Source: Ilyonectria destructans (lineage: Eukaryota > Ascomycota > Sordariomycetes > Hypocreales > Nectriaceae). Taken from it: a stretch of DNA of 64,000 nucleotides. This document shows, piece after piece, positions 21,784 to 34,017 of this stretch. Below the pieces are notes generated by a model. That model was not told the origin of the DNA. It made no database searches and saw only the letters and a program-made list of their open reading frames with translations. A program made the position numbers and the translations under genes. Numbering within the stretch: position 1 is the stretch's first letter; every line of letters starts with the position of its first letter. Location: assembly GCA_020740775.1 (NCBI GenBank), contig JAHEWK010000013.1:62001-126000 (forward strand). Direction: 5' to 3'.

Positions 21784-22040
21784 TATCCCTTTGAGTGCGG
21801 TAAGGGCACACTTAGGCTTGGCGGCCCACGGAGACCCGGGAGATCAACGGTACGCTGATTGACCTCGAAAAGCTGCGTAGCTATGAGGAGTAGTATGTAC
21901 TATAATGTAGATCTCTAAAAGCTGTGACTTCTATTATCACTTAAAATATGTGGAGGCAGAGGTACCTTTCATTTATGCGATTTTTGTTGGTCTAGATCCC
22001 TGTCACTAGTGTAAGTGTGCCCTTACCGCACTCAGGGATA
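21784..22040. repeat. Inverted repeat (~30 bp arms, ~200 bp apart), possible MITE-like remnant
   Basis: TATCCCTTTGAGTGCGGTAA... at 21784-21814 and its near-exact reverse complement at 22012-22040 (GTGCCCTTACCGCACTCAGG core) form a stem with one small length difference. The 200 bp between them has no coding frame. No flanking duplication is evident, so a transposon end pair or a simple inverted duplication are both possible. Confidence 0.55.
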
Positions 22041-22834
22041 GCTGCAAGCCCTATCCTGGTACCATCGTCTCGATTGGGTGATATGCGTCGGAAGTGATGA
22101 CTTCCGGCAGCTCAAGAAGCATCGTGTGCCGTGCTGGAGTGTCTCGTCTCTACCAGAGTACCGTAGAAACTCAGTTATCTCGCCCAAGTACGGAGTAGCG
22201 GCCCCCATAAAAACATGGGCGACAAATGAGATCAGCTGCTTTTGGATACTTCTGCGAATTTTTGCGGTTAGCAGTGGAAATATGGAGACAAAGTGGAGGC
22301 GCTACTTGGGAGAGTGAACTGAGTTGTTACGGTATCGCAATCGCCAGAGCCGTCATCAGGGTCTAAAGTACGTACATCTACGGTTAATAAACATTCCGTA
22401 GGTAGCTGATAAAAGACATGGTAAGAGATACCTTTTCTCCAATTGAACCGTAGTTAGTAATAATACAAAAGAAGTCGGTGCTCGATAGTTTATGGTCCTG
22501 GTGAAAAGGAATTAACCACTCAAGATAAGGAAAGCCGAAGACGACGATGCAAGCGATGCGTTCAAACACGCGCGCGTCTAAATGACGCAACCACCGCGAC
22601 GCGACGGAGAAGCCAATCAAGTGCGGCAATGGGTGCAAGCATAAATTGATTTACGTCTAAGCCTCGGGCCCAGGCCTACGTAGATGCCTAGCTGCCCTAA
22701 AGAGGGGGGGGCGCAGGGTGAGCCAGCTCCCGGCTCACACGGCCCCGCTGGGTCGCGCGATTGGCTGTGGCACAAGAGCAAAATGCGCATCTTCTCATCC
22801 CGTCCAGTTTCTGTGGGGACAGCACCGTCAATGT
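22041..22834. other. Intergenic, no gene seen
   Basis: Short overlapping frames on both strands without motifs. The segment 22,680-22,830 is GC-rich and adjoins the point where LINE homology stops. It may be rearranged DNA at the LINE break. Confidence 0.35.
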
Positions 22835-24184
22835 TCAATACGTTTCTATCGTTCGGCTACTGCGGTCTCCGTCGTTCATCATGCTCAGTTGCACTGCATC
22901 CCTCTTCCCCACGTTGAGCTGGAGGATCTGGAGGTTAGTACACATTGTTGCCTTGCATTTGTCGCACTCGGCAGTTGCGACTGAGCGATTCGTGTGGCCC
23001 TCTGCAGAGAGCGCACCCAAGTGAAGGCCTTGTGACCAAGCTCCCAACAGTTGTAGTATTGGACCGGGCCTTGGCGTCGCTCGAAAATGTTGGTGCTGGC
23101 CGACTCCCCAGCGAGGTGAAAGTATCTCTTCCAGCAAGCGTTGCGCATCGCTCACCTTCGTAACGTAGATCACCATCGAGCCGTAGGATTTCCCATTCTC
23201 CTTGTCGCTAAGCCAGTACATCTTAGCAATCGTCACTCCGTTCTCCTTTTCCAGCGCCTCCGCTATACCTGGCAGCACGTTGCCAGCTGAGTCCAGAACC
23301 GCTGCCCTGTTTGTGCCGTCAACTTTGACCGGGTACAGTTGGTCCCTGAGGACTCTTGCGCCCTTGACTGCTGTCTTCTCTGCTGCTTCCTTGACGAGCT
23401 TCATCTCCGACTCGTCTCGGCAGATCACCTTAATACAGTCTGCGTTCTTTGTATTCCTCACCACGGCTATACACCTCCAGTCCTATCGGCCCTCCTTCTT
23501 TCGTATCTCCTCCTCAATGGCCTGTCGAATTCCTCCTACTTGCGCTTTGTCCTTCTCCTTCTTGTTGACACGTGATGTATCGATAGTGCAGAAGAGAGTA
23601 TCGGTAAGCGTGGACGGTGTTGTTTATATCGACGAGAGCGTTTAAATGTTGCTTGGCTGGCTTAACGGTGGGGTACGGGCTACGTCTGTATACGATGGGT
23701 GCGGGCTCGTCTGGGCGCTGTTGGCCTGAATACTTTTGGCCATCGCGTCTAGTTGCTCTTGCAACTGCTTTATTTCTTCTGCCGCTTGTTCCCTCACCTG
23801 CCTGAGCTGTTCACTCAGCTGCTCGCGCATCTGTTTCATCTCACGTGCTGTCTGTTCCTGCATGCTTCTGGTTTCCTCGGCCTTTTTCCGGTCGTCAGCC
23901 GCCTCGGCCCTGACCGTCCGTATCTCCTGCTGCAGTTGTCGGATTATCTCCAGCTGATCGCTCGTTCCCTTTACCGCTTTTCGCTGGTTCTCCATCAAAG
24001 CATCCCAGAGCCTCTCCAGCATCTGTTTCTGCTTGTCCATGAGATGGCTCGACGTTTCCTGGAGCATCGTCTGGAGCGTCGTCTGGAACATCATCTGCAT
24101 TAGCGATGAATCGCTGCGGGCCGCGCCATCCACGGCCTGCAGTCTCTCGTCCGCATTGTCCCAGTCGTTGTCGCCTGCTGCCAC
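22835..24184 (-). mobile_element. 5' fragment of a Tad1-type LINE: ORF1 (gag-like) and start of ORF2
   Basis: Read on the minus strand, ORF1 starts at 24184 with a long Glu/Gln/Arg-rich coiled coil (QLQQEIRTVRAEAADDRKKA region) to ~23,645. After frame changes come NKKEKDKAQ and the block VICRDESEMKLVKEAAEKTA, then VYVTKVSDAQRLLEE, and in a second frame ERRQGPVQYYNCWELGHKAF, a decayed CCHC zinc knuckle. It ends with LQLNVGKRDAVQLSMMNDGD, the start of the ORF2 endonuclease domain. A TAG at 23483-23485 (plus-strand CTA) sits where a Gln is expected, and frameshifts follow. Everything after the first ~25 codons of ORF2, including the reverse transcriptase, is missing. That is unusual, because LINEs are normally truncated at the 5' end. 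Confidence 0.8.
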
Positions 24185-24514
24185 TTGCTTTGTGCCGGCA
24201 TTCTTCGATGTTCCGGCCTGGCTTGAGGCTACTTGCCAAAAATTTTGGGCTTTCGATCACGACGAAGTAAAGAGGACGAGCTCCTCCGCCTTGTATTCTC
24301 AAACAGTACCATTTAGCTGGCCTGGATCTCACTGAGTCTCTTTGGCGCCGACTTGGGGCCGTGGCAACGTAGTAGGCTGCTCCCGGCATGATCGTGTGCT
24401 CCCTTAGCTAACGAAATCCTCATTCGCGCATAGCCCTCACGAGTCTGTTCAACATATTCCCATGAGCTTTCGGCATCGATCCCACCATATCTCGCGCTGT
24501 CCGATAACACGGTA

Positions 24515-26619
24515 ATGTCGATTCAAGTGACTCAACGCAGAGAAATTAAGCCGGAGGAGGTCACCGTCGCAATCTTCTGTGCTCTTGTTGAAGAATCAGT
24601 CGCAGTTGAGCTGAGCCTTGACGAAGAGCTTGAGTGCCGAACAAGCGGTGAGAAGTATCTCTATACCTTCGGCCGCATTGGAGAGCACCATGTTGTGATA
24701 GCTCAGCCGAATGATGTGGGTACAGTGAACACCAGCAACCTCGCAGCCTATGTCAGCCATGCTTTCAAGAATGTCCGCTTTGCCCTTATGGTTGGTATTG
24801 GAGGTGGTATTCCCAGCGAAGGAAAAGACATTCGCCTTGGCGACATCGCCGTCAGCAGAGCCGAATCAGGTCATCCTGGTGTTATACTGTACGATTTCGT
24901 CAAATACGAGTCAGATAACAAGTTCACCCTGAAGGGCATTCTCGACAAGCCCCACTCGATCCTCCGAAGTGCCGACATCCTCGTGGAGAGAGACGAAATC
25001 CGGAACAGAAGCCAGTTCCCTGTCAACCTGAATGCCATTACCAAAATTAGCAAGTATAACCGCCCTGGGACAGCCGATGTCCTCTATGATCCAACATTTC
25101 GACATGTTGAAAAAGGTAGCGATTGTACTGCATGCGAGAGGTCCAGCGTGAAGAAGATCGTGGAGCGGAATGGAGAACGAGATAGGCCGGAAATCCATCG
25201 TGGACTGATCCTGTCCGGCAGTGGTGTCGTCAAAGCACCAGACGCGCGGCTCCATTTGTGCAGAGACAATGACAAGGCTCTCTGCTTCGAAATGGAAGCA
25301 GCGGGCATCATGGATGAAATCCCCTGCCTCGTGATCCGCGGCATCTGCGACTACTGCGACACGCATAAACAAAATGGTTGGCATTATTATGCCGCTGCTG
25401 TTGCCGCAGCGTATGCGAGGACAATTCTCCTCAAGATACGCGGTAGCGAGGTGGAGAAGTTGGATCCGATGAGCGAGACGTTGAAGAAAAGTGAGTCCTG
25501 ATTCCGGATCCCTCGATGTACACACCTTAACGTGTTCCATGACAATAACTAAGAGCCACAGTTGGCGATAGGATGGGTGAGCTGCATAGAAATGTCCAAG
25601 ATTTGGATGATAGGGTTAAAGACTCTGCAGAAGGTGCGCAGTGATGTCTAGTGTTTCATGATGGATCCATAACTCATGGTTGGCAGGCCAGCTATGTAGC
25701 CAGATATTGGAATGTCTTCGTCCACTTGACTTTCTCAAAAGGAAGCGAGATATCCTCAGCGATTATGTTCCTAGCACTGCACAATGGTTCTTCAAGACCG
25801 ATGTGTTTTTGGCTTAGTACAACGGGACAGGATCCAAGACTCTCTATGTGGAAGGGATCAACGGCGCTGGCAAAGCGTGCTCGCCTCGCTGGCAGCGGAT
25901 CACTTGCTCAACCTGCGACAGTCTTTCCCAGATGTAAAGGTTGCTGTGTTGTCCGCATACTACGACTACAAAACCCCTGACCACCAGCGTTGTGCTGATA
26001 TGATTGTTGGGATGCTCAATCAATTTCTCTCAAGTAGCCAGAGGATACATCCTGCAATCCGACAATTACATGGCAACTTCAGCACTGGAAAACAACCATC
26101 CAAGGACGACCTGTTTCGAGTCCTGTCGCAAGTGCTTAGGGACTTCACTGCTGTTTTTCTCATCGTCGATGCGCTCGACGAATGCTCAGTTTCGAACCGC
26201 AAGGAGCTCGAAGACTTGATAAGTGGGATTCAGACTATGGCCCGTGAGGAGAGCATCGACGTCCGTGTATTAGCAACGTCTCGACCGGACGAGTTGAATG
26301 AGAGATTAGTTGGAGGTGTGAAGACTACTTACCGAGCCGAAGAGGAGGATCTGCTGTCGCTTCTGGAGCATCGCATTGGCCGGAGGACCGACTTTATTCC
26401 CGATCACGCGCTTTGGATCCGGGCTAAGAAGCAAGTAGCTTCCACGGCGAGTGGAATATCAATACATATGCTGCACCTTTACTAATACCCTTCCCAACCT
26501 AACGCGATGCAGATTCCTCATTGCCCGCCTCAAGGCAGATGTCATGAAAACCATGTTGACAGAGGCCGAGCTGGACGAAAGTCTCGAAAATCATAAATCA
26601 GACCTGGACGAGGTTTATT
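24515..26619 (+). pseudogene. 5' half of a broken NLR gene: PNP_UDP domain and NACHT domain
   Basis: Exon 1 (24515-25490) encodes a nucleoside-phosphorylase-type domain (VGIGGGIPSEGKDIRLGDIAVS ~residues 90-110; FEMEAAGIM ~257; RGICDYCDTHK ~273), usual as the N-terminal effector of fungal NLRs. After a 71 bp intron (GTGAGT...CACAG), a short linker exon 25562-25640 reads IGDRMGELHRNVQDL, and a 59 bp intron follows. From 25700 comes DFLKRKRDILSDYVPSTAQW and the NACHT domain with Walker B-like FLIVDALDECS. Lesions: TAG at 25815-25817 where Trp is expected (FLA*YNG); a one-base loss in the P-loop GAGK at ~25,875 that shifts frame; and AT instead of GT at the next splice donor (~26,456). Coding continues as FLIARLKADVMK after a GCAG acceptor and stops at HKSDLDEVY, where the Helitron begins. 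The rest of the gene resumes at ~34,036. Confidence 0.85.
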
Positions 26620-29600
26620 CAGCCCGAAGGGCGTTTTACTCAGTCAGAAAGAATAGCATAAAACCTCTTCTGATTGGCTAATTGCCCTGGCCTGTACTCA
26701 ACTCGTGCTGGAATTGGTCGGCTGATGCTCATGCTAATAACGCCACTAAATGAAGGCCTCGCTACAAACCCCTGAGCATTGAGTACGTAACTAGCTAGCC
26801 AGCTCTCTAAAAGCTTTTAGTTCTTCTTTTCTTTAATGCAATTAATTTGTTGGTTTCTAAGTATGCTTCTGGCTGAATAAGCTCTATGCCTCTTACACCA
26901 CCTATATAGCGGCTGCTTCCCTTTTCCGTCAAATCTATCAAACTTATCAGGTTACTAACGGTATCTAGGTTCGCATATTACCTCTGCAGCCGACCTACCT
27001 TGCTAGATTCTCCGGTTACCTGCCTCCAGGCAAGCAGTGCGGTTTCCTTCTTTTCTGATCATTCAGACCTATTCCAACTACCTTACAGACAACCTCCCTA
27101 TTGAGATCTACTACGGTATTCGACCTCTGGGCCGCCAGATAACTCCCTTGCACACGTTTGAAGTGGTTTCGTAAGCCGCTAGCACCACCTACGGGTATGT
27201 ATTGCCGCAACCACGTAGGCCCGCAAAGCCGCCCTGCCCAAGCAATCTCTAGCAGTCTAGGTGGGTAAGAGGTAGATATATATACGGTCAGATGGAGGAC
27301 GATATACCCCAGGCAGTCCGTAACTGCCGTACCTGCAAGCGAGACCTACTCGAAGTCGAATTTCGAAGCGTCAAGGACCCTACAAAGTTTACAGGACAGT
27401 ATACTAGCTGTAGGGCACACCAAAAGGAACGGGTAACTGAATCTCGAGCCGCTATTGCCGCCATACAGAATATTGCCTTAAGGCTATTGTTACGCCGAGC
27501 CATAAAGAGGACTGAGTCGCTAGCTAACCTGACGCCTCCAAGGCAGACTGCGCCAACATATGCATCTGTAAACAGCTTACAACCTCCTGCTATGCCTGCT
27601 TTATTCTGTAGCCTGACGCCTGCACCCCTGGGACTGTATAGACCTCTGCTGGGGCTGTTTACCCCAGGCGCTATAGAGGGACCTTCCCCTATTACTCCTA
27701 CCCTTAGCCTGCTAATAGTAGTTCTGGGTATGCTGATTCCTTAAGATACTCTTTCTATAGCTTCTGTTGTGCTAGATATGCCTATACTATAGGAATCTCT
27801 TTCTATTACTCCTTTATTACTGCTATAGGGTTATCGCTGCAGCTACTATATATATTAAGGTATATAGCCTTAAGAGCGACAGTTTAATTAGAGTGTTAAT
27901 CTACCTTTTATAGAGGACCTTAATTTGTCTGCTTTTAGTGAGGAAGATTAGGCTTTTATTCAGGAGTTCTATACTGCCCTAAATAATAATAAGATATATA
28001 GTTGCCTTTATTACTAGGAGTATTAGTTCGATATAAAGCAAAATAGCTTATAAATCTGCAGCTGCTATATTAGTTAAGACAGAAAGAAAGCCCCTAATAA
28101 GCCCTACTTCTTTAGTGTAATAAATAACCTTAACTTTAGGGAAGTCTCTAGCAATCTACCTAATCTAATAATAGTTAAGGAGATACTTATTATTAGGATT
28201 TATATATATATAAAGGTCCTATAGGTATATAGCGCTTAATATAAATACTGCAGCTATATTATCTACTTTCTTTATAATATTAGTAGGCTATTTAAAGAGC
28301 TCCCAGTCCTACCTGAAGAGCTAGATATTGTACTCCTGCAGCCTCCTAATATAGAGGCTGACTCTTACTTCTAGTAGCAGTTTACTTGCGATTTCTAGGT
28401 ATGCTGCTTATGCCTGTTAATTTGGCTGTATTACTTATAATACCACCACCCGGGCTATTATAATATCGCCGTAAGCCAGGATTGCCTATAACGACTTCCT
28501 TTTAACGGCAGTATAGTTAATTCCGTTGCTAGCTAAGTAGCTGATATACCTGACAGTAAGGCCCTCTAAGGCCCTATTGAGGAGGTAGTAGAAGAGGATC
28601 CTTATAATGCCGACGTATCAGCAATCCCAAATTTACAGGTTACCGATACTAAATTAGACGCCCTGCAGTTCCGATTCCTCAATAGTACCCCTAACCCTAA
28701 GCGTATAGCTGATCTTGAGAATATACCGCTTGGTGCGCAGGCTTAACACCAGATACCGTTGCCTTCTATTTGTAGGACCCCTATTAACGAATTCAACTGT
28801 TTCCAGCCGCTATTAACGCTTACATTCCCTACCCTCTACCCTAACAGCAAGGCAGACTTTATAAAGCCTTGCCTACAGAGCATTACATACTAGAACTACC
28901 TTATATATACGATAAGATAGCAAGATGGACATTTTGCCTGCTATAAGATATAGCCCTTCGTCGCCCTTAATATGCTATTATATATATAGGTCCAAAAGTA
29001 AAGTAACTACTTTATTAAGTAATATAAAGGCCGCCGTTAAGCCCTTATACACACTGACCTAGAGGAAGTAATAGCTAAGCCTGACGAGCTAGAGGCTCAG
29101 GTACTAATCCAGTCGATTACGCATCAAGCTGCTATAATTAGGGGCACCCAGCTATATTAATATAAGTAAAGAAAGGAATTAGAAGTATATACCTATAATC
29201 TAGGCAGGCCTAGTCTTTTTGCTACTGTAAGTACAGCTAATTACCACTGGGAATCCCTATACCGTTATATACCTTAATTCTATAAGTAGCAAGCAGCTCC
29301 TAAGGCGAGCTGGATAGTTCTATCCCAGCAACTACTGTAAGATAACGTCTATATCGCTGCTTACTACTTCTATAAGTGTTATATACTATTTAGAACTATT
29401 ATCCTAAAGTAGAAATTTAACCTAACGGACTTTTAGAGTTGCTATAAATAGTAGGGCAGAAGGTTCAGTTACTACTATAGCCTCTATTAGTTAAATAGCT
29501 ATCCAGACTTAGATTCTAATAATAATCAGTTCTGGGAGTAATTCGCCTATATCTGGGGATATTATATATCTGCTATTAACCCAGAGCCTCAGCAAATATA

Positions 29601-31036
29601 GGCCCCTAGGGAAGGGAACCCCCTAATTCTTAATCTATTGCAGCAGCCCCTTACTGTTTAGTTTCTGTTAATAGTAGTTAACTGTATATAATACCACTGC
29701 TATAATAACTACTATATATAGCTTAATAAGCATACTAAGCAGATAGAGTGCCGCTTTGGATTTCCTTACAAGCAGCACCTATTAGCCTCTCTTAATAAGG
29801 TTTCTTATTCTAAGTACTAAAGCTTTAGGAGCGAGTAGAATAATAGCCAGATTAACTATTATAACTGCTTGCTTACTGTTATATAGCTAGCTAATATAGA
29901 TGTCTCGTTCTGTATGAGCCTATAGTAGGTAATTAATTATATAGCTAAATACTGCTTTAAGTTGGAAAAGAAGAGTGAGTCTTTTGTCTAAATTGGGAAG
30001 GCCTTAATGCCCCAAGTTAAGAATTACAACCCTCTGATTTCCTTTATATTAAAGCTCCTAAATCAGCTAGTTGTTAAGTGGAATTACTTAAAGTAGGAAG
30101 TTAGCCACTTACTCCTCAGCCTGCTGTTATAGAAGGGCTTATAAACCTGTCTATATATTGACTGCTATAATTCTAATAGATATTCCCGCTCCCTGCATAT
30201 TAACGGCGATAAGGTTAACAAGACCCTTAATATCTACAAAAAGTATAGTTAACGCCTAGAAGCCCTAAAAGACCTAACCTATATTTCCTTCCTTAAATAC
30301 TGGAATTTCCGCTTTAGGGACCCTTCTATATAGAAGTAATAGCAGCCAGGTAATATTAATAGCAGGCCTTATATATTAGTTTACTTTCCTTGCTATCAGG
30401 CTGATCCAGAAGGATAACAGTAGCCAGATTACTGCTATATAAAGCTAATATTAAACTACCTATATTGCCAGCTTAATAAGCTCCTTATATTTAACGGCCA
30501 GCTTTTTAGTTCTTACGTTAAGGCCTTCTCCTATTATTGGTAGCACCATACTTACAGTAATAACTATTACAGCCAGCCAAAAGAGGCTCGATTACAGCCT
30601 CAAGAGGATCAATATAAGGCTCTGCCTGTAGAGGAAGAATTTAATGACGAAGACTGAATTCGCCTCGCTGCCCTTTTACCTAACAACTCCCTTACCCAGG
30701 AAGGTCTTAACCTACTTAGCCGCTATAATATCGACGTTAATTACAACTGGACATAGCATATAGGTACTTATCCGGAACTTCAAGACAGCTACTGGGAAGA
30801 CCTTATTGCTAGCCACCCTATAGCCAACGATATGGAGGTCCTTAGCCCTTATTGGCGTGATCAGCTGAACCCACAACAACGGCTCGTTTATAATACCTTC
30901 ATAGGCCACTTCCAGGCGCAAAATCCTACTTAAATCCTTCTCTACGTTGACGGTGGTGGTGGTACAGGTAAGTCCTTTCTTATTAAGGTGCTTTCCTCCC
31001 ATCTTCAGGCAGCTGCCCTACCGAATCCTAGCCCTA

Positions 31037-32424
31037 CAGTGGGGTTGCAAAAAAACCGACAATTTACCGATTTTCCCCGCTCTTGCGATCACGATCACAG
31101 ACATCCCACCAGACATCACCAACTTCACTCAATTACAGCTCAATCATTATGCCTCGCATCAGGGCTAAATCTCATCACAGTCCTCATAAGAGGATTAAGA
31201 TTGTATATAAATATAATTCTGGCATCTCAGCCAATCAGATCGCTGAGGAAGAGGATATATCTAAATATGCAATATTTGGCATCGTCCGGCGGTATAAATA
31301 TCAAAATAGCGCAAAGAGAAACCCCGGCTCTAGGCGCCCGACTATTATATCAACCCGCGATAAAAATCATATCTTCAGAATCGTCGATCAAGATCCTTTC
31401 GTTACATATGCAGAAATCCTTAAGAAGACCGGTTTGCGCTGTCACAAGATGACTCTAATGCGATGGCTGCATAAACAGGGCGTCCAGCACCACCTCTCTC
31501 TTCAACGGCCATTTCTAAGCCCAGCTATAGCCCAAAAGCGCCTGGATTTCGCATAGCAATACGCTAATAAAGATAAGAGCTTTTGGTATACTTGGATTTT
31601 CTCTGATGAGGTCTCGATTGCTCGTAGTGACGGCGAAAGACGGAAGTGGGTTTTCTGTAGATATATAAGTTAGACCTCCAGCCTTATAATGACTTTCCTG
31701 ACCGCTTTTAAGGGCGAAAGACTTAGGAAAAAGAACGTACAGTCCCGCCGGAAGCCGACAAGGCATTCCAAGATGTTCTTTAGTGCCTTTTGCCTTAAAA
31801 GAGCCATAGCTTTAGTCCCTTTAGATGGAGACCCTGAGGCTAAGCGCGGCGGCGTCTCAAGCCGTATTATCCTGGAATGCCTAAAGACTCATCTTCCGGA
31901 AATTATCGACGATGGAATGATATTTCAGCACGATAACGGACCTACTTATAAAGCCCGTCTCGTGCAAGGGTGGTTGCGCAGCTATGCTAGAAGAGAGGGG
32001 GTTTTTCTGCCAAACTTGGCCGCCCTACTCGCCCGATCTTAATCCTATTGAAAATCTATAGGCAATTCTAAAAGAGCGGATCTGCAAGCGATACCCTCAT
32101 CTCGAAGACCTTTCAAAGGATACTGCCTCTTTGGATCTTTTAATTAATACTGCAATCGAGCTGTGGGCTGAGATTGAAGAGGAGGTATTCGAAAACATCA
32201 TAAATTCGATGCCTGCGCGGATGCAGGCGGTTATAGATGCAAATGGATGGTACACAAAATATTGATGTAAGTCTTAATATTTTTTAGCTTCTAGGCTTCA
32301 ATTTGATCTAGTCTATGATTTTCTATGACTTTAATTGATATTGTGGAAGCTGGCTGAAGATTGTGGTGTCATTGCGGAAAGTCGGGTGGATCCGGGTATT
32401 GTCGGTTTTTTTTACAACCGACTG
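31037..32424 (+). mobile_element. Tc1/mariner element (1,388 bp) nested in the Helitron helicase
   Basis: Ends CAGTGGGGTTGCAAAAAAAC and, on the complement, CAGTCGGTTGTAAAAAAAAC form imperfect terminal inverted repeats that continue into ACCGACAAT. TA flanks both sides (31035-31036 and 32425-32426), the usual target duplication. Removing the element plus one TA joins the helicase codons ...SP and ICRVAPTG without a gap, which fixes both ends. It was therefore inserted after the Helitron was already a Helitron. Confidence 0.92.
31149..32265 (+). pseudogene. Tc1-type transposase, inactivated
   Basis: Starts MPRIRAKSHHSPHKR with paired helix-turn-helix blocks (ISANQIAEEEDISKYAIFGI; KTGLRCHKMTLMRWLHKQG). 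Catalytic-domain landmarks are present: IFSDEVSIA (first Asp), FQHDNGPTYKA (second Asp), SPDLNPIENL (the Glu of DDxE). Damage: TAG after QKRLDFA (31554-31556); TAG after CRYIS (~31,671); one frameshift at ~32,010, before the SPDLNPIENL block; and TAG where ENLW is expected (~32,060). TGG-to-TAG changes fit RIP. The last ~65 codons are open and end at TGA 32263-32265 after GWYTKY. Confidence 0.85.
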
Positions 32425-33985
32425 TATTTGCCGCGTAGCGCCAACAGGTGTTGCGAGTAACCAGATACAGGGCAGCACCATTCATTCGTTGCTACGCCTC
32501 CCAGTAGGTGGTGCTTTTACCGACCTTCCTCCAGCCGATGCAGCCGCCCTTCAGTCTCGCCTACGGCACGTCAAATACCTTGTTATCGATGAAAAGAGCA
32601 TACTAGGGCTTGAGCAACTCGCTCGGATCGATTCCCGCCTGCGGCAGGCCTTTCCACAGTGTAGCCTTAAGTTCTTTGGTGGTGTGAGCGTCTTGCTTAT
32701 GGGCGATTTCTTCCAGTTACTACCAGTCCGGCAAAAGCCCCTATATTCAACTAGTATCAGTCTGTCTTCGTTAGAGAGGAGAGGGCAGGTAGCCTACTGG
32801 TTATTTAACTGCACTATCTTTCTGACTACAGTATAGCGACAGGCTGGTGATGATTAGGCCTAATTCCATTAGGCATTATAGGAACTATATAAAGTTAAGT
32901 TATCTATACCGTCCTGAAACCTCCTTAGCAATTGGATACAGGCCAAGCTAATACAGAGCGAGGTTAACAGCTTTAGGGCTGCTTTGCGGGTATATTCTAC
33001 AAAGGCCCGGGTTAACAAATATAATTACAAGCATATAGTGCATCTTAACGCCCCGGCAATACAGATGGAGGCAAAGAATCAGAGTAATAGCGTAGGGCAG
33101 GCGCCAAGCGATAATACTGGCAATCTATTTAATAGGTTCCCTGTTACTAAGGGCGCCAGGGTAATACTTACGACTAATCTATAGCAGCCAGCTGGTCTAG
33201 TTAATAGCGCCCAGGGTACTATATACGATATCGCCTGGAATATAGGCGCTAAACTCTAGGAAGACCCTCCAGCCGTTATTATAGTGGTTTTTAATAGCTA
33301 TAACGGACTGCTGTATCTAATAACTAATGAGGGCAGGAAAATCATACCTATCCTTCTAGTTATATATAATTTCCTAGTTGGCAATAAGACCTGCACTTAT
33401 ATACAGTTTCCCCTAATTATAGTATTTACTATTACTATTTATAAATACCAGAGCCTAATAAAGGATTAGATAGTTACTAACCTCGCTATATATAACTTCC
33501 AGGCCGGTATTAGTTATATTACTATCTTATGAGTTACCTCGCTATAAGGCCTACTTCTTGAGGCGCCTTTTAATTGTCAGAGCCTCTATAACCACACGCC
33601 CACAGGAGGTTTATACGCCTGTATTTCCTACGTACTGAGTTTATAGCTAACTATAAGATAGAGATGAAGATACGCCTTGCTGACTAATAACGCCGTCAGG
33701 CTTAACAGCTAACCGATCCGCCGTATCCACCACGCTATATTGACTAAATAACGTTTCCATATAAGATACAGGGAACGGGGAAATTCCATAACCGGTATAT
33801 AGTTAATTAGGCCTGTCAGGAAGCGGTAGAGGGACCCCTATGACTATCGGTCAATTCTCTTACTATAGGTTTGAAGTGGTTTTAACAGCTGGTTACCGCC
33901 GCAGTCGAAAGGGGGATCTAGGGGTTTCCCTAAGGAGAGTTTAATAGCAGGTATACGGTATTTACCATTCGGGCTGGATATTCAG

Positions 33986-34017
33986 CCGTTAAGTCCCTTG
34001 CCTTGGCAACTTAACGG
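33986..34017. repeat. Hairpin near the Helitron 3' end
   Basis: Stem CCGTTAAGT / ACTTAACGG (9 bp, perfect) with a 14-base loop, about 18 bases before the point where the NLR coding sequence resumes. A short terminal hairpin is a normal feature of Helitron 3' ends and is thought to mark the stop of strand transfer. Confidence 0.75.

Larger units (their letters stand above)
27292..33700 (+). pseudogene. Helitron Rep-helicase relic (DUF6570-like, Helitron-like domain, PIF1 helicase)
   Basis: The first open piece (27292-27744) has a Cys motif (CRTCKRDLLEVEF). Downstream, one frame reads through many TAG codons at Gln or Trp positions. 28,110-28,400 resembles the DUF6570 block (LPVLPEELDIVLLQPPN). 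28,790-29,780 matches the Helitron helicase-like N domain (FQPLLTLTFPTLYPNSKADF, then YHWESLYRY, ILK*KFNLTDF and SAINPEP). 30,870-33,520 matches a PIF1-type helicase: NPQQRLVYN, Walker A YVDGGGGTGKSF (~30,945), VAPTGVASNQI (~32,440), GDFFQLLPVRQ (~32,705), KGARVILTTN (~33,155) and QFPLIIVFTITIYK (~33,407). The helicase is split by the mariner at 31037-32424. Taking it out rejoins the frame exactly. Not functional. Confidence 0.8.

Noticed and set aside
26454..26512. AT-AC (U12-type) intron in the broken NLR
   Set aside because: The 5' end reads ATATCAA rather than the strict ATATCC and the 3' end is AG; a mutated GT donor is simpler.
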